Notes under the pieces: model-generated
Databases searched by the model: none
Seen by the model: only the letters and a program-made list of their open reading frames with translations
What the model was told of the DNA's origin: nothing
Assembly: GCA_017992695.1 (NCBI GenBank)
Contig: JAGOOC010000006.1
Span: forward strand, 1 to 64,000
From: Bacteroides sp.
Lineage (GTDB): Bacteria > Bacteroidota > Bacteroidia > Bacteroidales > Bacteroidaceae
DNA length: 64,000 nucleotides
Reading direction: 5' to 3'
Program-made: the position numbers and the translations under genes
Part shown: positions 37,611-47,617 of the stretch, piece after piece
Position numbering within the stretch: position 1 is the stretch's first letter
Layout: each line of letters begins with the position of its first letter

Positions 37611-39389
37611 ATGACAACAAAGATGAAGAAGACCATTCTACATACAGCTTTTTTATGGTTAATATCTGGTGTTCTATTCACTTCTTGCGAAGATATGTTT
37701 GGAGATTTTCTAGACAAAGAGCCTAGCAATGAATTAACCGAAGAGCAGGTATTCAGCCAATGGACAACAACAAAGGAGTTCCATTATGATACGTACAACT
37801 ACTTGAGACATGGTGCCGGACGTATTAACACCTCATGGATGGATGCCGCGACCGATTTGGCCGAGACAAGCTATGCCAATGGGGGCACACGTACCAGTTT
37901 CAACATTGGTAACTATTATGCCCAAGGAGGGAGTTCAGAGCTCACAGCAACGTGGGAACATTACTATCGAGGCATCCGTAAATGCAATATGCTACTTAGT
38001 CGCATCGACAATGTGCCCAAGGCAAGCGATCTTTCGGAAGAAAGACACGAAACGGACAAGATGAATTATAAAGCAGAAGCTCGTTTTCTACGGGCTTACT
38101 TTTATTGGGAAATGTTTCTGCGTTATGGCCCCATCCCTTTGGTAACCGAGGTTCTTGATCCGGATGGCGATTTGTTGAGCAAGTATACAGATAGACCTTC
38201 TATAAAAGCCTATGTATGTGACTTTGTTTTGAAAGAGTTACAAGCATGTGAAGAGGGACTAATGGAACAACCCAAGGAGATCGATTTACAAGGACGTATT
38301 GCAAAACCAATGGCTCGCGCATTGATATCGCGCATCAAACTCTATATGGCAAGCGATCGCTTTCAAGCTGAATCTGGAATCGGTTGGAAAGAAGCAGCAG
38401 ATGCCGCTCAAAGTTTTATCACAAGCTACGGTGCGCAATATGGTTTGTACACCACTGATGCAAATCCAGTATTGTGCTATACCAATCTCATATTAAAAAC
38501 AGTACACAGTGATGCTAACAATGAGGTCATTTTCTGGCGCAACGATATCAAGGTAAACTGGGGAGCTATTTACAATGACACTCCTGTTGGAGAAGGAGGA
38601 CGAGGAGGATTGTGCCCTTCGCAAAACTTGGTCGACATGTATGATATGGCTAACGGACAATCACCTTTTGCTCAATATGACCCTACCGGAGCTCCGGTAT
38701 ACAACGGCATAACCACCCCAACGGTGAATGCAAATAGTGGCTACAGCGATAACGACCCGTATGCGAATAGAGACCCTCGTCTATCGGCAACGGTGCTATA
38801 CAACGGGGTTCAATGGGGAAACGGCATGATCAATGTGATAAAAGGACAACGCGATAACCCTATTGGAAATGCCAATGCAACGCCCACAGGCTATTATGTT
38901 CGTAAGTATATTCCACAAAACATACTTGACGATAATCACAGCAAAAGCAATTACCGCAACTGGATCATCGTGCGCTATGCCGAGATTTTATTCAATTATG
39001 CAGAGGCAATGAACGAGGTAAACGGCCCCTGTAGCGAGGTGTTCAATGCGCTACAACCCATCAGAGACCGCGTAGGATTAACAGCTAAGTTAGCCAACCG
39101 AAGCGATCTGCAAACCAAAGAGGCGCTGCGTCACTTCATTCGGAAAGAGCGTACGATAGAACTAGCTTTTGAAGATCACCGTGCTTGGGATGTGCGTCGT
39201 TGGAATGTAGCCAAAGAATCACTTTCACGCCCCATCTATGGGATGGAGATCACGAATAAAGATGGCAAATTTGAATATACGCGCAAAATAGCACAAAAAC
39301 GAGTGTTTTCTGAAAACATGTATCTCTATCCGATACCTGAGGGAGAGGTTTGGAAAACAAATATTGAAAATAATCCGGGTTGGAACTAA
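37611..39389 (+). CDS. SusD-like surface glycan-binding lipoprotein (first pair)
   Basis: A 592-residue SusD/RagB-family lipoprotein. The lipobox is FTSC. TPR-like helices follow, including KAEARFLRAYFYWEM, and the C-terminal SusD segment IRKERTIELAFEDHRAWDVRRW is hallmark-like. It forms the lid over its SusC partner, whose stop is directly adjacent to this ATG (a second ATG is at 37623). Arabinan oligosaccharides are the likely ligand by context. Confidence 0.95.
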   Translation: MTTKMKKTILHTAFLWLISGVLFTSCEDMFGDFLDKEPSNELTEEQVFSQWTTTKEFHYDTYNYLRHGAGRINTSWMDAATDLAETSYANGGTRTSFNIGNYYAQGGSSELTATWEHYYRGIRKCNMLLSRIDNVPKASDLSEERHETDKMNYKAEARFLRAYFYWEMFLRYGPIPLVTEVLDPDGDLLSKYTDRPSIKAYVCDFVLKELQACEEGLMEQPKEIDLQGRIAKPMARALISRIKLYMASDRFQAESGIGWKEAADAAQSFITSYGAQYGLYTTDANPVLCYTNLILKTVHSDANNEVIFWRNDIKVNWGAIYNDTPVGEGGRGGLCPSQNLVDMYDMANGQSPFAQYDPTGAPVYNGITTPTVNANSGYSDNDPYANRDPRLSATVLYNGVQWGNGMINVIKGQRDNPIGNANATPTGYYVRKYIPQNILDDNHSKSNYRNWIIVRYAEILFNYAEAMNEVNGPCSEVFNALQPIRDRVGLTAKLANRSDLQTKEALRHFIRKERTIELAFEDHRAWDVRRWNVAKESLSRPIYGMEITNKDGKFEYTRKIAQKRVFSENMYLYPIPEGEVWKTNIENNPGWN

Positions 39390-39391
39390 AA

Positions 39392-42300
39392 ATGTCAATG
39401 AACATGTATACACTAAAATTTAAAAACATACAGGCAGAGTGGAGCAAGTTTCTGCTCGTAGTGACCTTGATGCTGGTCAGCAATGCAGCTTGGGCACAAG
39501 AACTCCAAACGCTAAGAGGGCGTGTTTTGAATGTCGATGGAGACCCTATTGCCGGAGCAGTAGTCAATGTGGCCGAAGCAAGTAAAATTGCCCTAACCGA
39601 TAGCGAAGGGTGGTTTAACCTGAAGAACGTAAAAAGTGCCGACGAGATATGCGTGCGTAGCGCCGGCTATGTGGCAACTACTGCACTTGCCGACTTTACC
39701 GGCAATTTTCAAATCGTACTGGATGAGGATCTGGATGAATATGCACATACCGCTCCGTTACCCTTTACGCATAAACCCAAAAAGTTTGTAACAGAATCAA
39801 CCTCGACGGTTACCGGCGAAGAGTTGGAGAAGCATCCGGTTGCGGTGTTGCAAAACGCTTTTACCTCTACCCTAACAGGTGTGCAAACCTACGAAGCGCA
39901 ATCTGAACCGGGATGGAGCGAAACAGCCATGTACATTCGTGGACTGCGCACCATGAATGGAAGTGCGCGTAGCCCACTGGTTATCGTCGATAACGTGGAA
40001 CGTGACCTCTCGTTCCTTGACGCCTATCCTATCGAGTCCATAACCATACTCAAAGATGCTGCTGCTTGCGCCATCTACGGTATGCGTGGGGCCAATGGTG
40101 TGGTTCTCGTTACCACCAAACGTGGATTGCCCGGGAAAACGATGATCAACTTCACGCAGGAAATTGGTTTTCAAACCTGTGCAGGTATTCCTGAAAGTCA
40201 AAATTCGTATAATTATGCATTAAGTAGAAATCAAGCAGCCTACCTCGATGGTAAAACAGCCGAGTATTCGGACGAAGACATTGAGTATTATCGTCGAGTT
40301 TCGAATGGAGAAGAGTTGGAAGGCATGGCCAAATACAAGTATTTCAATACCAACTGGCACGATACTATGTTGCGCGATGCCGCACCTCAATACCGCACGA
40401 ATATGTCGATTAGCGGTGGCAATGCGCATGCACGTTACTATGTTTCGTTCTCCTACTTACGTCAAGAGGGTTTATTTGACTCAAAGTGGACCGAATGGAA
40501 TGAGGGGTATAGTACACAAAGTGTATTGAATCGATATAACCTTCGCTCGAACGTCGATATTGATGTCAATAGATTCTTGAATGTATCGTTAGACTTAGGG
40601 GGACGTATTGATAACATTTCACAACCGGGCATTGATATGTGGAACCTCTTCACCTGGGGAGCAGGAGAAAATCTTCCCATTTATCCTGTATTCTGTCCGA
40701 ATGGTGAGTTCTTTATGCCTACCAGCAGCGATAGTAAGAATGGTGCTGCGCAGATAGCCGGACGCGGTGTTGATCAAAACCGTCGTCGTAATCTATACAC
40801 CACAGTAACAGCTACCGGCAATCTGGAGTCGTTAGTACCGGGACTGAAAGCTAAATTAACCTTTAGTTTCGACTCCTACGAAACTTTTCAGAAAAGACAA
40901 CAAGCTGATATTAATGTATATTCGTATAACTTCAATGACGCTGTAAGCGATCCTTCGGAGTACAAGTATCAACGTATGCGCACCTTCAGAGCTTTGCCCA
41001 ACGCCACTACATCGCCTCGAGACTATTATTACAACATTAACATGAACGGTGGATTGGCTTATAATCAAACCTTTGGAAAACATACGGTAACCGCTCAAGC
41101 CTTTATTCGCACGTATCAGAATGTACTTCGCGGTCAGCAATCATCCAATCGTTATTTATCCTATAATGGACAGGCAACGTATGTATATGGCAACCGCTAT
41201 GTGTTATCGGGCAACATTTCGCGCATGGGTAGCGACAATTATGCTATTGGCGAACGCTTTGCTACTTTCCCCGGCGGATCAATAGGATGGGTGCTCTCGG
41301 AAGAACAATGGTTGAAAAACTCATTTATTCAGTTACTCAAACTTCGTGCCTCCTATGGACATGCCGGACAAGCGATTACAGGAGCCGGTCGGTATCCTTA
41401 TCAAGGAACATTTGCTGAGGGAAACGGATATAACTTCGGGACTTCACAGTCAGGAGCAGAGGGAGCTTATGAAGCCACCTCGGGCAATAGAAATATCAAA
41501 TGGGAACTATCAGACATGGTGAATCTGGGACTTGATTTTGACTTTTGGGATAAAAAGTTGTACGGCTCTTTTGATGTGTTTCAAGAGTGGAGATCCAATA
41601 TTTTAGTATCTCGTTCGACCATACCCGACATCTATGGGATCATTGCTCCCCGAGATTCGTATGGAAAAGCAGAAACAAAAGGTTTTGAAATTACACTGGG
41701 ACACCGAAACGCCATTGGCGATTTCGAATACTATATCGATGGTATGTTAACTTACAATACAAATAAAATCACTGAAATGGATGAGTTAGCACCTGACTAT
41801 GCTTACCAAACCAAAACAGGAAATCGCATCGACCAAAGTCAGCTGCTTATCTGGAAACAGTGGGCTAGTAACGGAGATAAAATACCAACATCACATCAAG
41901 ACGCCATTGATCATCCGGAAAAATATCCTTGGCATGCAGCAGGTAAGTATAAACTGGGTAACGCAGTTTTCAAAGACACCAATGGTGATCGTAAAATTGA
42001 CGGATACGATAAAACCCCATCGGGCTATACCAACATTCCCGAATTAATTCCGACAATCCGCTTGGGTGTCGGCTATAAAGGATTCGATGCACGCATTGTG
42101 CTAACAGCTTACCTAAACCGCACAGTAGGATGTCGCGAAAACATGGACTATGGTTTTGGTTGGGGAGGTACTTCTACACATGCCATTACTGATACCTGGG
42201 GGTACTATACTGATGATCCTTCGGATCCACGCAACATCAATGCCAAATATCCTCGTTTATCAACCTCCTTCAGTAATATTGATCGCAACTTTCCGTACAA

Positions 42301-42547
42301 CGAATCGGACATTTGGGTAGTTAGTGGTAATTTTCTCTCTTTACGCAACGTAGAATTTGGTTATTCATTGCCTAAACGACTGATTGCGAAAGCTAGTATG
42401 ACAACGTGTCGGTTTTATTTCAGTGGTTACAACTTGTGCAACTGGAGCCATTTACCCAACGGATTTGATCCAGAGAATCCAACCAATTACATTTGGGCCT
42501 ACCCGAAAACTCGTTCGTTTTCATTTGGCGTAAATGTAGGTTTCTAA
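39392..42547 (+). CDS. SusC-like TonB-dependent transporter (second pair), divergent plug
   Basis: A 1051-residue SusC-like protein with a signal peptide ending NAAWAQ and a carboxypeptidase-D-like domain (TLRGRVLNVDGDPIAGAVV). The usual DEVVVVGYG motif is missing; the junction reads LDEDLDEYAHTAPLPF. The plug is recognisable (YGMRGANGVVLVTTKRG) and the barrel ends in SFGVNVGF. ATG 39392 follows the susD stop by two bases; ATG 39398 and 39404 are alternatives. Paired with the SusD at 42570. The altered motif may mean a different TonB partner or recognition. Confidence 0.92.
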   Translation: MSMNMYTLKFKNIQAEWSKFLLVVTLMLVSNAAWAQELQTLRGRVLNVDGDPIAGAVVNVAEASKIALTDSEGWFNLKNVKSADEICVRSAGYVATTALADFTGNFQIVLDEDLDEYAHTAPLPFTHKPKKFVTESTSTVTGEELEKHPVAVLQNAFTSTLTGVQTYEAQSEPGWSETAMYIRGLRTMNGSARSPLVIVDNVERDLSFLDAYPIESITILKDAAACAIYGMRGANGVVLVTTKRGLPGKTMINFTQEIGFQTCAGIPESQNSYNYALSRNQAAYLDGKTAEYSDEDIEYYRRVSNGEELEGMAKYKYFNTNWHDTMLRDAAPQYRTNMSISGGNAHARYYVSFSYLRQEGLFDSKWTEWNEGYSTQSVLNRYNLRSNVDIDVNRFLNVSLDLGGRIDNISQPGIDMWNLFTWGAGENLPIYPVFCPNGEFFMPTSSDSKNGAAQIAGRGVDQNRRRNLYTTVTATGNLESLVPGLKAKLTFSFDSYETFQKRQQADINVYSYNFNDAVSDPSEYKYQRMRTFRALPNATTSPRDYYYNINMNGGLAYNQTFGKHTVTAQAFIRTYQNVLRGQQSSNRYLSYNGQATYVYGNRYVLSGNISRMGSDNYAIGERFATFPGGSIGWVLSEEQWLKNSFIQLLKLRASYGHAGQAITGAGRYPYQGTFAEGNGYNFGTSQSGAEGAYEATSGNRNIKWELSDMVNLGLDFDFWDKKLYGSFDVFQEWRSNILVSRSTIPDIYGIIAPRDSYGKAETKGFEITLGHRNAIGDFEYYIDGMLTYNTNKITEMDELAPDYAYQTKTGNRIDQSQLLIWKQWASNGDKIPTSHQDAIDHPEKYPWHAAGKYKLGNAVFKDTNGDRKIDGYDKTPSGYTNIPELIPTIRLGVGYKGFDARIVLTAYLNRTVGCRENMDYGFGWGGTSTHAITDTWGYYTDDPSDPRNINAKYPRLSTSFSNIDRNFPYNESDIWVVSGNFLSLRNVEFGYSLPKRLIAKASMTTCRFYFSGYNLCNWSHLPNGFDPENPTNYIWAYPKTRSFSFGVNVGF

Positions 42548-42569
42548 TTAACACGAAAAAAAGTAAATT

Positions 42570-44363
42570 ATGAAAAAAAGATCTATTTATATGGCTGCTC
42601 TGTTACTCATGCTCATAGGCGCATCTTGCAGCGACTTTCTCGACAAAGAATACGATGCCTCTCTTTCGGAAACAAAGGTTTTCAACAATCCTAATTTAAC
42701 GCGTCAGTTTTTGGTCAATATCTATACCAACCTGCCCGATGGATTGGCTCCTTTGAACGACAGTCAGTTTACAGGTGCATCGCGCGATTGCATGACCGAC
42801 AATGCTGTTACGTATTGGGGATTACATTATTATACCAAAATTGGGTCTGATGGTTATACGGCTTCCGATCATCCATTATTGGGCTTTTGGAACAACAATA
42901 CTACAGGCATTCGCAAATGTAATGTTTTTCTAAAGAACGCTCGTTCATCGGTTATCGGAAATTCAGAGAAAGCAGGAGACGACCATAAGTTATTCGATCG
43001 TTATCGAGCCGAAGCTACATTACTGCGAGCCATCTTCCATTTCGATCTAATCGGTTGGTTTGGCGCTACTCCTATTATTGGAGAAGACCAAACAGGTACC
43101 CCAATCGTATTTGACCTTTCGGATCCTAACGCGATGAATATGGAGCGTACTAGTGCAGCCGACGCACTCGAATGGGTAGCTGCACAATGTGACGTGGTGA
43201 AAGATTTATTACCTTTCCGATATAGCAATGAGACCTCCAATTGGGGCCGTATGAGTGGTGCTACAGCGTATGCACTCAAGGCCAGAGCACTACTCTATCG
43301 TGCCTCTTTGTTGAATAACCCGGCAAATGACAAAACACACTGGAGCAATGCTTTCAATGCAGCCAAAGACTTCATCGCAAAGAATGGACAACAAAGTAAT
43401 CCTTATTTATTATATAATACCGGAAATGTAGAAAGCGATTATTACACCTGCTTTACTACCAACCCGGTTTATAATAATGAAATTATTTTGGCGCGTGCCG
43501 TTTGGAATACCAATCAAGTAGAGCGTGTGTTTCTACCTGTTGGATTTACCGGTAATTTCTCGGGCGATGGTCGCACAAACCCTACACAGAACTTTGTTGA
43601 TTGCTATGAAATGAATAACGGAAAGCGGATTGACGAAGCTGGTTCGAACTACAATGAAAGCGATCCTTATAAAAATCGAGACCCGCGATTGGCGCAAACC
43701 ATATTTTATCAGGGAATGACTTGGGGTCGAGCTGATAAAGAAGAACAGCGAAAAATTGACGTTCGATACAACTCGGAAACAGATAAAGGAATTGATTATA
43801 AATCGTCGATGGGCGGAACCTATACAGGCTATTACCTAAAGAAGTATGTAAATAACATCTCGTCAAAAGAACCCGCAACATTTCCTCATGCCTGGATTCT
43901 GTTTCGATATGCAGAGATTTTGTTGAGTGCAGCCGAAGCGATCAACGAAGCCGAAGGACCAACGAATGCCTACTCTTATGTGAATGAAGTTCGTGCCCGG
44001 GCAGGTATGCCTCCTTACGAAGGAATGTCGCAAGAGGAGTTACGAAAACGTATCCAAAATGAACGACGCATTGAGCTAAGCTTTGAAGATCATCGATTTA
44101 TTGATAGTCGCCGCTGGAAACTATTTGAAGGAGTATCTGCTTCAGGAGAAGTAGGACAGCCACGTTACAATCAGTTGCTTAACTTATACGGAGTCAAAGT
44201 AACAGGTACATCTGAAGCTCCTAAATATACTTTTGAATTAGCTGAAGCAGTGAATTCGCGCATCTTTATCAGTCCTAAGAGTTATTATTTCCCAATACCA
44301 GCCAATGAAGTGAAAAGAGCTCCCAAGTTAGGACAAAATTCGGGTTGGGAAGTTGGAAACTAA
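42570..44363 (+). CDS. SusD-like surface glycan-binding lipoprotein (second pair)
   Basis: A 597-residue SusD/RagB lipoprotein. Lipobox IGASC, then SDFLDKEYDASLSE as usual for SusD, RAEATLLRAIFHFDL in the helical core and IQNERRIELSFEDHRFIDSRRW near the end. It partners the SusC at 39392, 22 nt upstream. The two pairs of this locus are only distantly alike, so they probably take different fragments of the same polysaccharide. Confidence 0.95.
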   Translation: MKKRSIYMAALLLMLIGASCSDFLDKEYDASLSETKVFNNPNLTRQFLVNIYTNLPDGLAPLNDSQFTGASRDCMTDNAVTYWGLHYYTKIGSDGYTASDHPLLGFWNNNTTGIRKCNVFLKNARSSVIGNSEKAGDDHKLFDRYRAEATLLRAIFHFDLIGWFGATPIIGEDQTGTPIVFDLSDPNAMNMERTSAADALEWVAAQCDVVKDLLPFRYSNETSNWGRMSGATAYALKARALLYRASLLNNPANDKTHWSNAFNAAKDFIAKNGQQSNPYLLYNTGNVESDYYTCFTTNPVYNNEIILARAVWNTNQVERVFLPVGFTGNFSGDGRTNPTQNFVDCYEMNNGKRIDEAGSNYNESDPYKNRDPRLAQTIFYQGMTWGRADKEEQRKIDVRYNSETDKGIDYKSSMGGTYTGYYLKKYVNNISSKEPATFPHAWILFRYAEILLSAAEAINEAEGPTNAYSYVNEVRARAGMPPYEGMSQEELRKRIQNERRIELSFEDHRFIDSRRWKLFEGVSASGEVGQPRYNQLLNLYGVKVTGTSEAPKYTFELAEAVNSRIFISPKSYYFPIPANEVKRAPKLGQNSGWEVGN

Positions 44364-44392
44364 TCAGTAATTATTCGCATAAAACAAAGAAT

Positions 44393-46309
44393 ATGACACA
44401 TCTTAAATGGATAGGCTTTTTGTTGTGCTACTCGCTTCTTCTTTTAGCGTGTAGCACTAACGATGAAACATCAGAAACAGGTAGTTGGAACATTGCTGCA
44501 CCCAGCTATATCCATATTACATACCATTCTGTTCTTCTATCTACTAATCTTACAGACGGTAACATGGCCGTGGTTACTAAAAAAGGATTTTGTTATAGCT
44601 TAACTACAAACCCTACCATCACCGATGCCACAGTAGAAGTACTGGGTACTAACAGAGCGTTAACCTGCGAACTAGCGCAGTTGACTCCCAACACAACCTA
44701 TTACGTGAGAGCATTTGTAACGTTATTGAATGCAGATCCAGTCTATTCACCTGAAAGTTCATTTACGACATCGATCGAAAGTGCAGAAGATCTGTTGGCT
44801 AACTACGAAGCTCCGATCTACGCCGATAATTACACAAGCATAGCTAGCTGGAGTCAACGTAGTCAATGGAACTTGGCCAATGTTCATGACCCCACTGTAA
44901 TGAAAGCTGATGATGGATACTATTATATGTATCAAACAGATGCATCTTATGGAAATGCGCACGAAGGGCATGGACATTTTCATGGACGTCGTTCAAAAGA
45001 CTTGATCAATTGGGAGTATTTAGGAAGTACCATGGAAACAGCACCAAGCTGGGTGAAGGAGAAATTAAACCAGATGCGTAACGAACTTGGTCTTGCCCCC
45101 ATCGAATTTCCGATCTATGGTTATTGGGCTCCTGTAGTTCGCAAGGTAGCCCCTGGAAAATACCGCATGTATTACTCTATTGTGATTAACAATCTTATTA
45201 ATACAGGAAAAGAAGGAAACGATGCCAACTTTGATGGATCATGGGGCGAGCGTGCATTCATCGGAATGATGGAGACAAGTGAGCCGAGTAGCAACAAATG
45301 GGAAGATAAAGGATACGTCATTTGTTCGGCTTCAGATAAAGGAGTGAATTGGTCACGTTCTTCATTAAACGATTGGAGTGCTTATTTCAAATGGAATGCT
45401 ATTGATCCATCATACGTTATTTCCGAAAATGGTACACATTGGTTGGTATATGGTTCTTGGCATAGCGGCATTGCTGCCATACAGTTGAACCCCGAAACAG
45501 GTAAACCTTTGAATAACTTAGGAAAGCCTTGGGAAACAACCCACCTTGCAAACTACGGACAACTTATCGCTACCCGCAACATCCAAAGTCGCTGGCAAGC
45601 ATCAGAAGGACCTGAAATTATTTATAATCCTCAAACGGGCTACTACTACCTGTTTATGGCTTACGATGAATTATCGGTTGCTTATAACACACGTGTGTGT
45701 CGTTCCAGAAACGTTACCGGTCCTTATGTCAGTATTGATGGGAAAGACATCACCGCCGGTGGCGATATTTATCCGGTAGTAACACATCCCTATAAGTTCA
45801 ACAACAGCAATGGATGGGTAGGCCTTTCACATTGCGCTGTATTCGATGATGGTAGCGGTAATTGGTTCTACTCGTCACAAGGTCGATTGCCCAGAGATAT
45901 CCCTGGTATAAACGCCAGTAATGCTGTAATGATGGGGCACGTACGTAGCATCCGCTGGACCACCAGTGGATGGCCGGTAGTAATGCCCGAACGTTATGGT
46001 GCGGTTCCTAATGCACTAATAAACGAAAACGAATTAATTGGAACTTGGGAAAATATTGATTTGTCGTATCGATTTGGTCAACAGAAAACAGCTACCACAC
46101 TTGTGCTTGGTAGCGATCATAAAGTCACATCGGGACTTTGGATAGGGAAGACGTGGAGTTATGATGCCAAGAATCAACTGCTAATCATTAACGGCATTGA
46201 GCTGTGTATACAGCGCGAAGTAGATTGGGAGTCCTCTCCTCGTACTCACACCATCGTATATGCAGGATACAACGGTACAGCAACATATTGGGGTAAAAAA
46301 ACAAAATAA
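44393..46309 (+). CDS. GH43 endo-arabinanase-like surface lipoprotein
   Basis: A 638-residue lipoprotein (lipobox LLAC). Residues about 25-130 form a fibronectin/Ig-like domain (TPNTTYYVRAFV), then the GH43 propeller. Candidate catalytic residues are Asp in NVHDPTVM, Asp in NAIDPSYV and Glu in ASEGPEIIY. A C-terminal beta domain ends in YWGKKTK. As the only GH in the SusCD operon it is the likely surface endo-alpha-1,5-L-arabinanase that makes importable oligosaccharides. Start chosen at ATG 44393 at the signal peptide; the earlier ATG 44345 overlaps the susD gene. Confidence 0.92.
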   Translation: MTHLKWIGFLLCYSLLLLACSTNDETSETGSWNIAAPSYIHITYHSVLLSTNLTDGNMAVVTKKGFCYSLTTNPTITDATVEVLGTNRALTCELAQLTPNTTYYVRAFVTLLNADPVYSPESSFTTSIESAEDLLANYEAPIYADNYTSIASWSQRSQWNLANVHDPTVMKADDGYYYMYQTDASYGNAHEGHGHFHGRRSKDLINWEYLGSTMETAPSWVKEKLNQMRNELGLAPIEFPIYGYWAPVVRKVAPGKYRMYYSIVINNLINTGKEGNDANFDGSWGERAFIGMMETSEPSSNKWEDKGYVICSASDKGVNWSRSSLNDWSAYFKWNAIDPSYVISENGTHWLVYGSWHSGIAAIQLNPETGKPLNNLGKPWETTHLANYGQLIATRNIQSRWQASEGPEIIYNPQTGYYYLFMAYDELSVAYNTRVCRSRNVTGPYVSIDGKDITAGGDIYPVVTHPYKFNNSNGWVGLSHCAVFDDGSGNWFYSSQGRLPRDIPGINASNAVMMGHVRSIRWTTSGWPVVMPERYGAVPNALINENELIGTWENIDLSYRFGQQKTATTLVLGSDHKVTSGLWIGKTWSYDAKNQLLIINGIELCIQREVDWESSPRTHTIVYAGYNGTATYWGKKTK

Positions 46310-46361
46310 ACCAAACTTTCTTGAATGCTTTTGTAGCTTCTATGTTGCACAACATATTAAA

Positions 46362-46400
46362 GTGTACTTTATACACCAAGCAAAAGTGTTACTTTTACAC
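46362..46400 (+). promoter_or_regulatory. Two AraR-type operators before the arabinose operon
   Basis: GTGTACTTTATACAC (46362-46376) and GTGTTACTTTTACAC (46386-46400) are both 15-bp imperfect palindromes, each preceded by AAA. Their starts are 24 bp apart, within 82 nt of the mutarotase start. Both fit GTGTW-N5-WACAC. The adjacent araR (Nudix/winged-helix) is the obvious binder. The second site overlaps a possible -7 box (TACTTTTA), which would suit repression relieved by L-arabinose. Confidence 0.72.
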
Positions 46401-46443
46401 CCATAATTAATTAAGTATCTCATTACCATTAAAGAGAATGACC

Positions 46444-47583
46444 ATGAAAAAACATTTACTGCTTACCGGAATAGCTACAATCTTATTGTGTTCCTGCAAT
46501 AGCAAGCCAAAAACAGAGCTAACCGTATCGGGTTTGAATCCCAAAGATTTCCAAACGGAAGTCAATAACGCCCAGACAAATCTTTATACCTTAAAGAATA
46601 AAGCGGGTATGGAAGTGTGTATTACAAACTTCGGCGGACGCATTGTATCAGTGATGGTGCCCGACAAAAATGGAGAAATGCAGGATGTAGTATTGGGATT
46701 CGATAGCATTGCCGATTACATTCATATTCCGAGTGACTTTGGAGCTTCTATCGGACGCTATGCCAACCGTATTGCACAAGGGCGCATTGTGCTGGATGGC
46801 GATACCATTCAACTGCCACAAAACAACTTCGGTCACTGCTTGCACGGCGGTCCTCAGGGATGGCAATATAAAGTATACGAAGCCAACCCGATTGACGATA
46901 CCACACTGGAGTTGACCTTACACTCACCCGATGGTGATGAGAACTTCCCCGGAAATGTGACAGCCACAGTAACGTATAAGCTGACAGACGACAACGCTAT
47001 TGATATCAAGTATTCGGCCACAACCGATAAGAAGACCGTGATAAACATGACCAATCACTCTTACTTCAATCTCTCCGGCAATCCTGCCCATGCAGCTACC
47101 GATCATCTATTATATATAAACGCCGACAGCTACACACCGGTAGACAGTACGTTTATGACAACCGGTGAGATTGTAACCGTCAAAGAGACACCGATGGATT
47201 TTACTACGCCTAAAACGATCGGACAAGACATTGCTAACTATGACTTCTTACAACTAAAAAATGGTAATGGATACGATCATAACTGGGTATTGAACACCGC
47301 AGGAGACATCACACAAGTGGCTGCCCGTTTATCATCGCCCGAAAGTGGAATTGTGCTCGAAATGTTCACCAACGAACCGGGCGTACAGCTTTACACCGGA
47401 AACTTCCTGGATGGAACTGTAGCCGGCAAGAAAGGTATCGTTTACAATCAGCGCGCTTCGGTATGTCTCGAAACACAACACTACCCCGACAGCCCCAACA
47501 AGGCCAACTGGCCATCGGTAGTCCTGGAACCGGGACAAACATACCACAGTGAGTGTATCTATAAATTCTCTGTAGAAAAATAA
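46444..47583 (+). CDS. Aldose 1-epimerase lipoprotein
   Basis: A 379-residue mutarotase with a lipoprotein signal (LLCSC). Family segments include TNFGGRIV, GHCLHGGPQGWQ, MTNHSYFNLSGN and SVCLETQHYPDSPNKANWP. Being exported, it would equilibrate sugar anomers outside the inner membrane before uptake by the symporter next door. First gene of the arabinose operon, so L-arabinose is a likely substrate. ATG 46438 is an alternative two codons earlier. Paralogue of galM at 20153. Confidence 0.92.
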   Translation: MKKHLLLTGIATILLCSCNSKPKTELTVSGLNPKDFQTEVNNAQTNLYTLKNKAGMEVCITNFGGRIVSVMVPDKNGEMQDVVLGFDSIADYIHIPSDFGASIGRYANRIAQGRIVLDGDTIQLPQNNFGHCLHGGPQGWQYKVYEANPIDDTTLELTLHSPDGDENFPGNVTATVTYKLTDDNAIDIKYSATTDKKTVINMTNHSYFNLSGNPAHAATDHLLYINADSYTPVDSTFMTTGEIVTVKETPMDFTTPKTIGQDIANYDFLQLKNGNGYDHNWVLNTAGDITQVAARLSSPESGIVLEMFTNEPGVQLYTGNFLDGTVAGKKGIVYNQRASVCLETQHYPDSPNKANWPSVVLEPGQTYHSECIYKFSVEK

Positions 47584-47617
47584 TTGTTTCATTATACATA
47601 TAAAAAACACTAATCAC

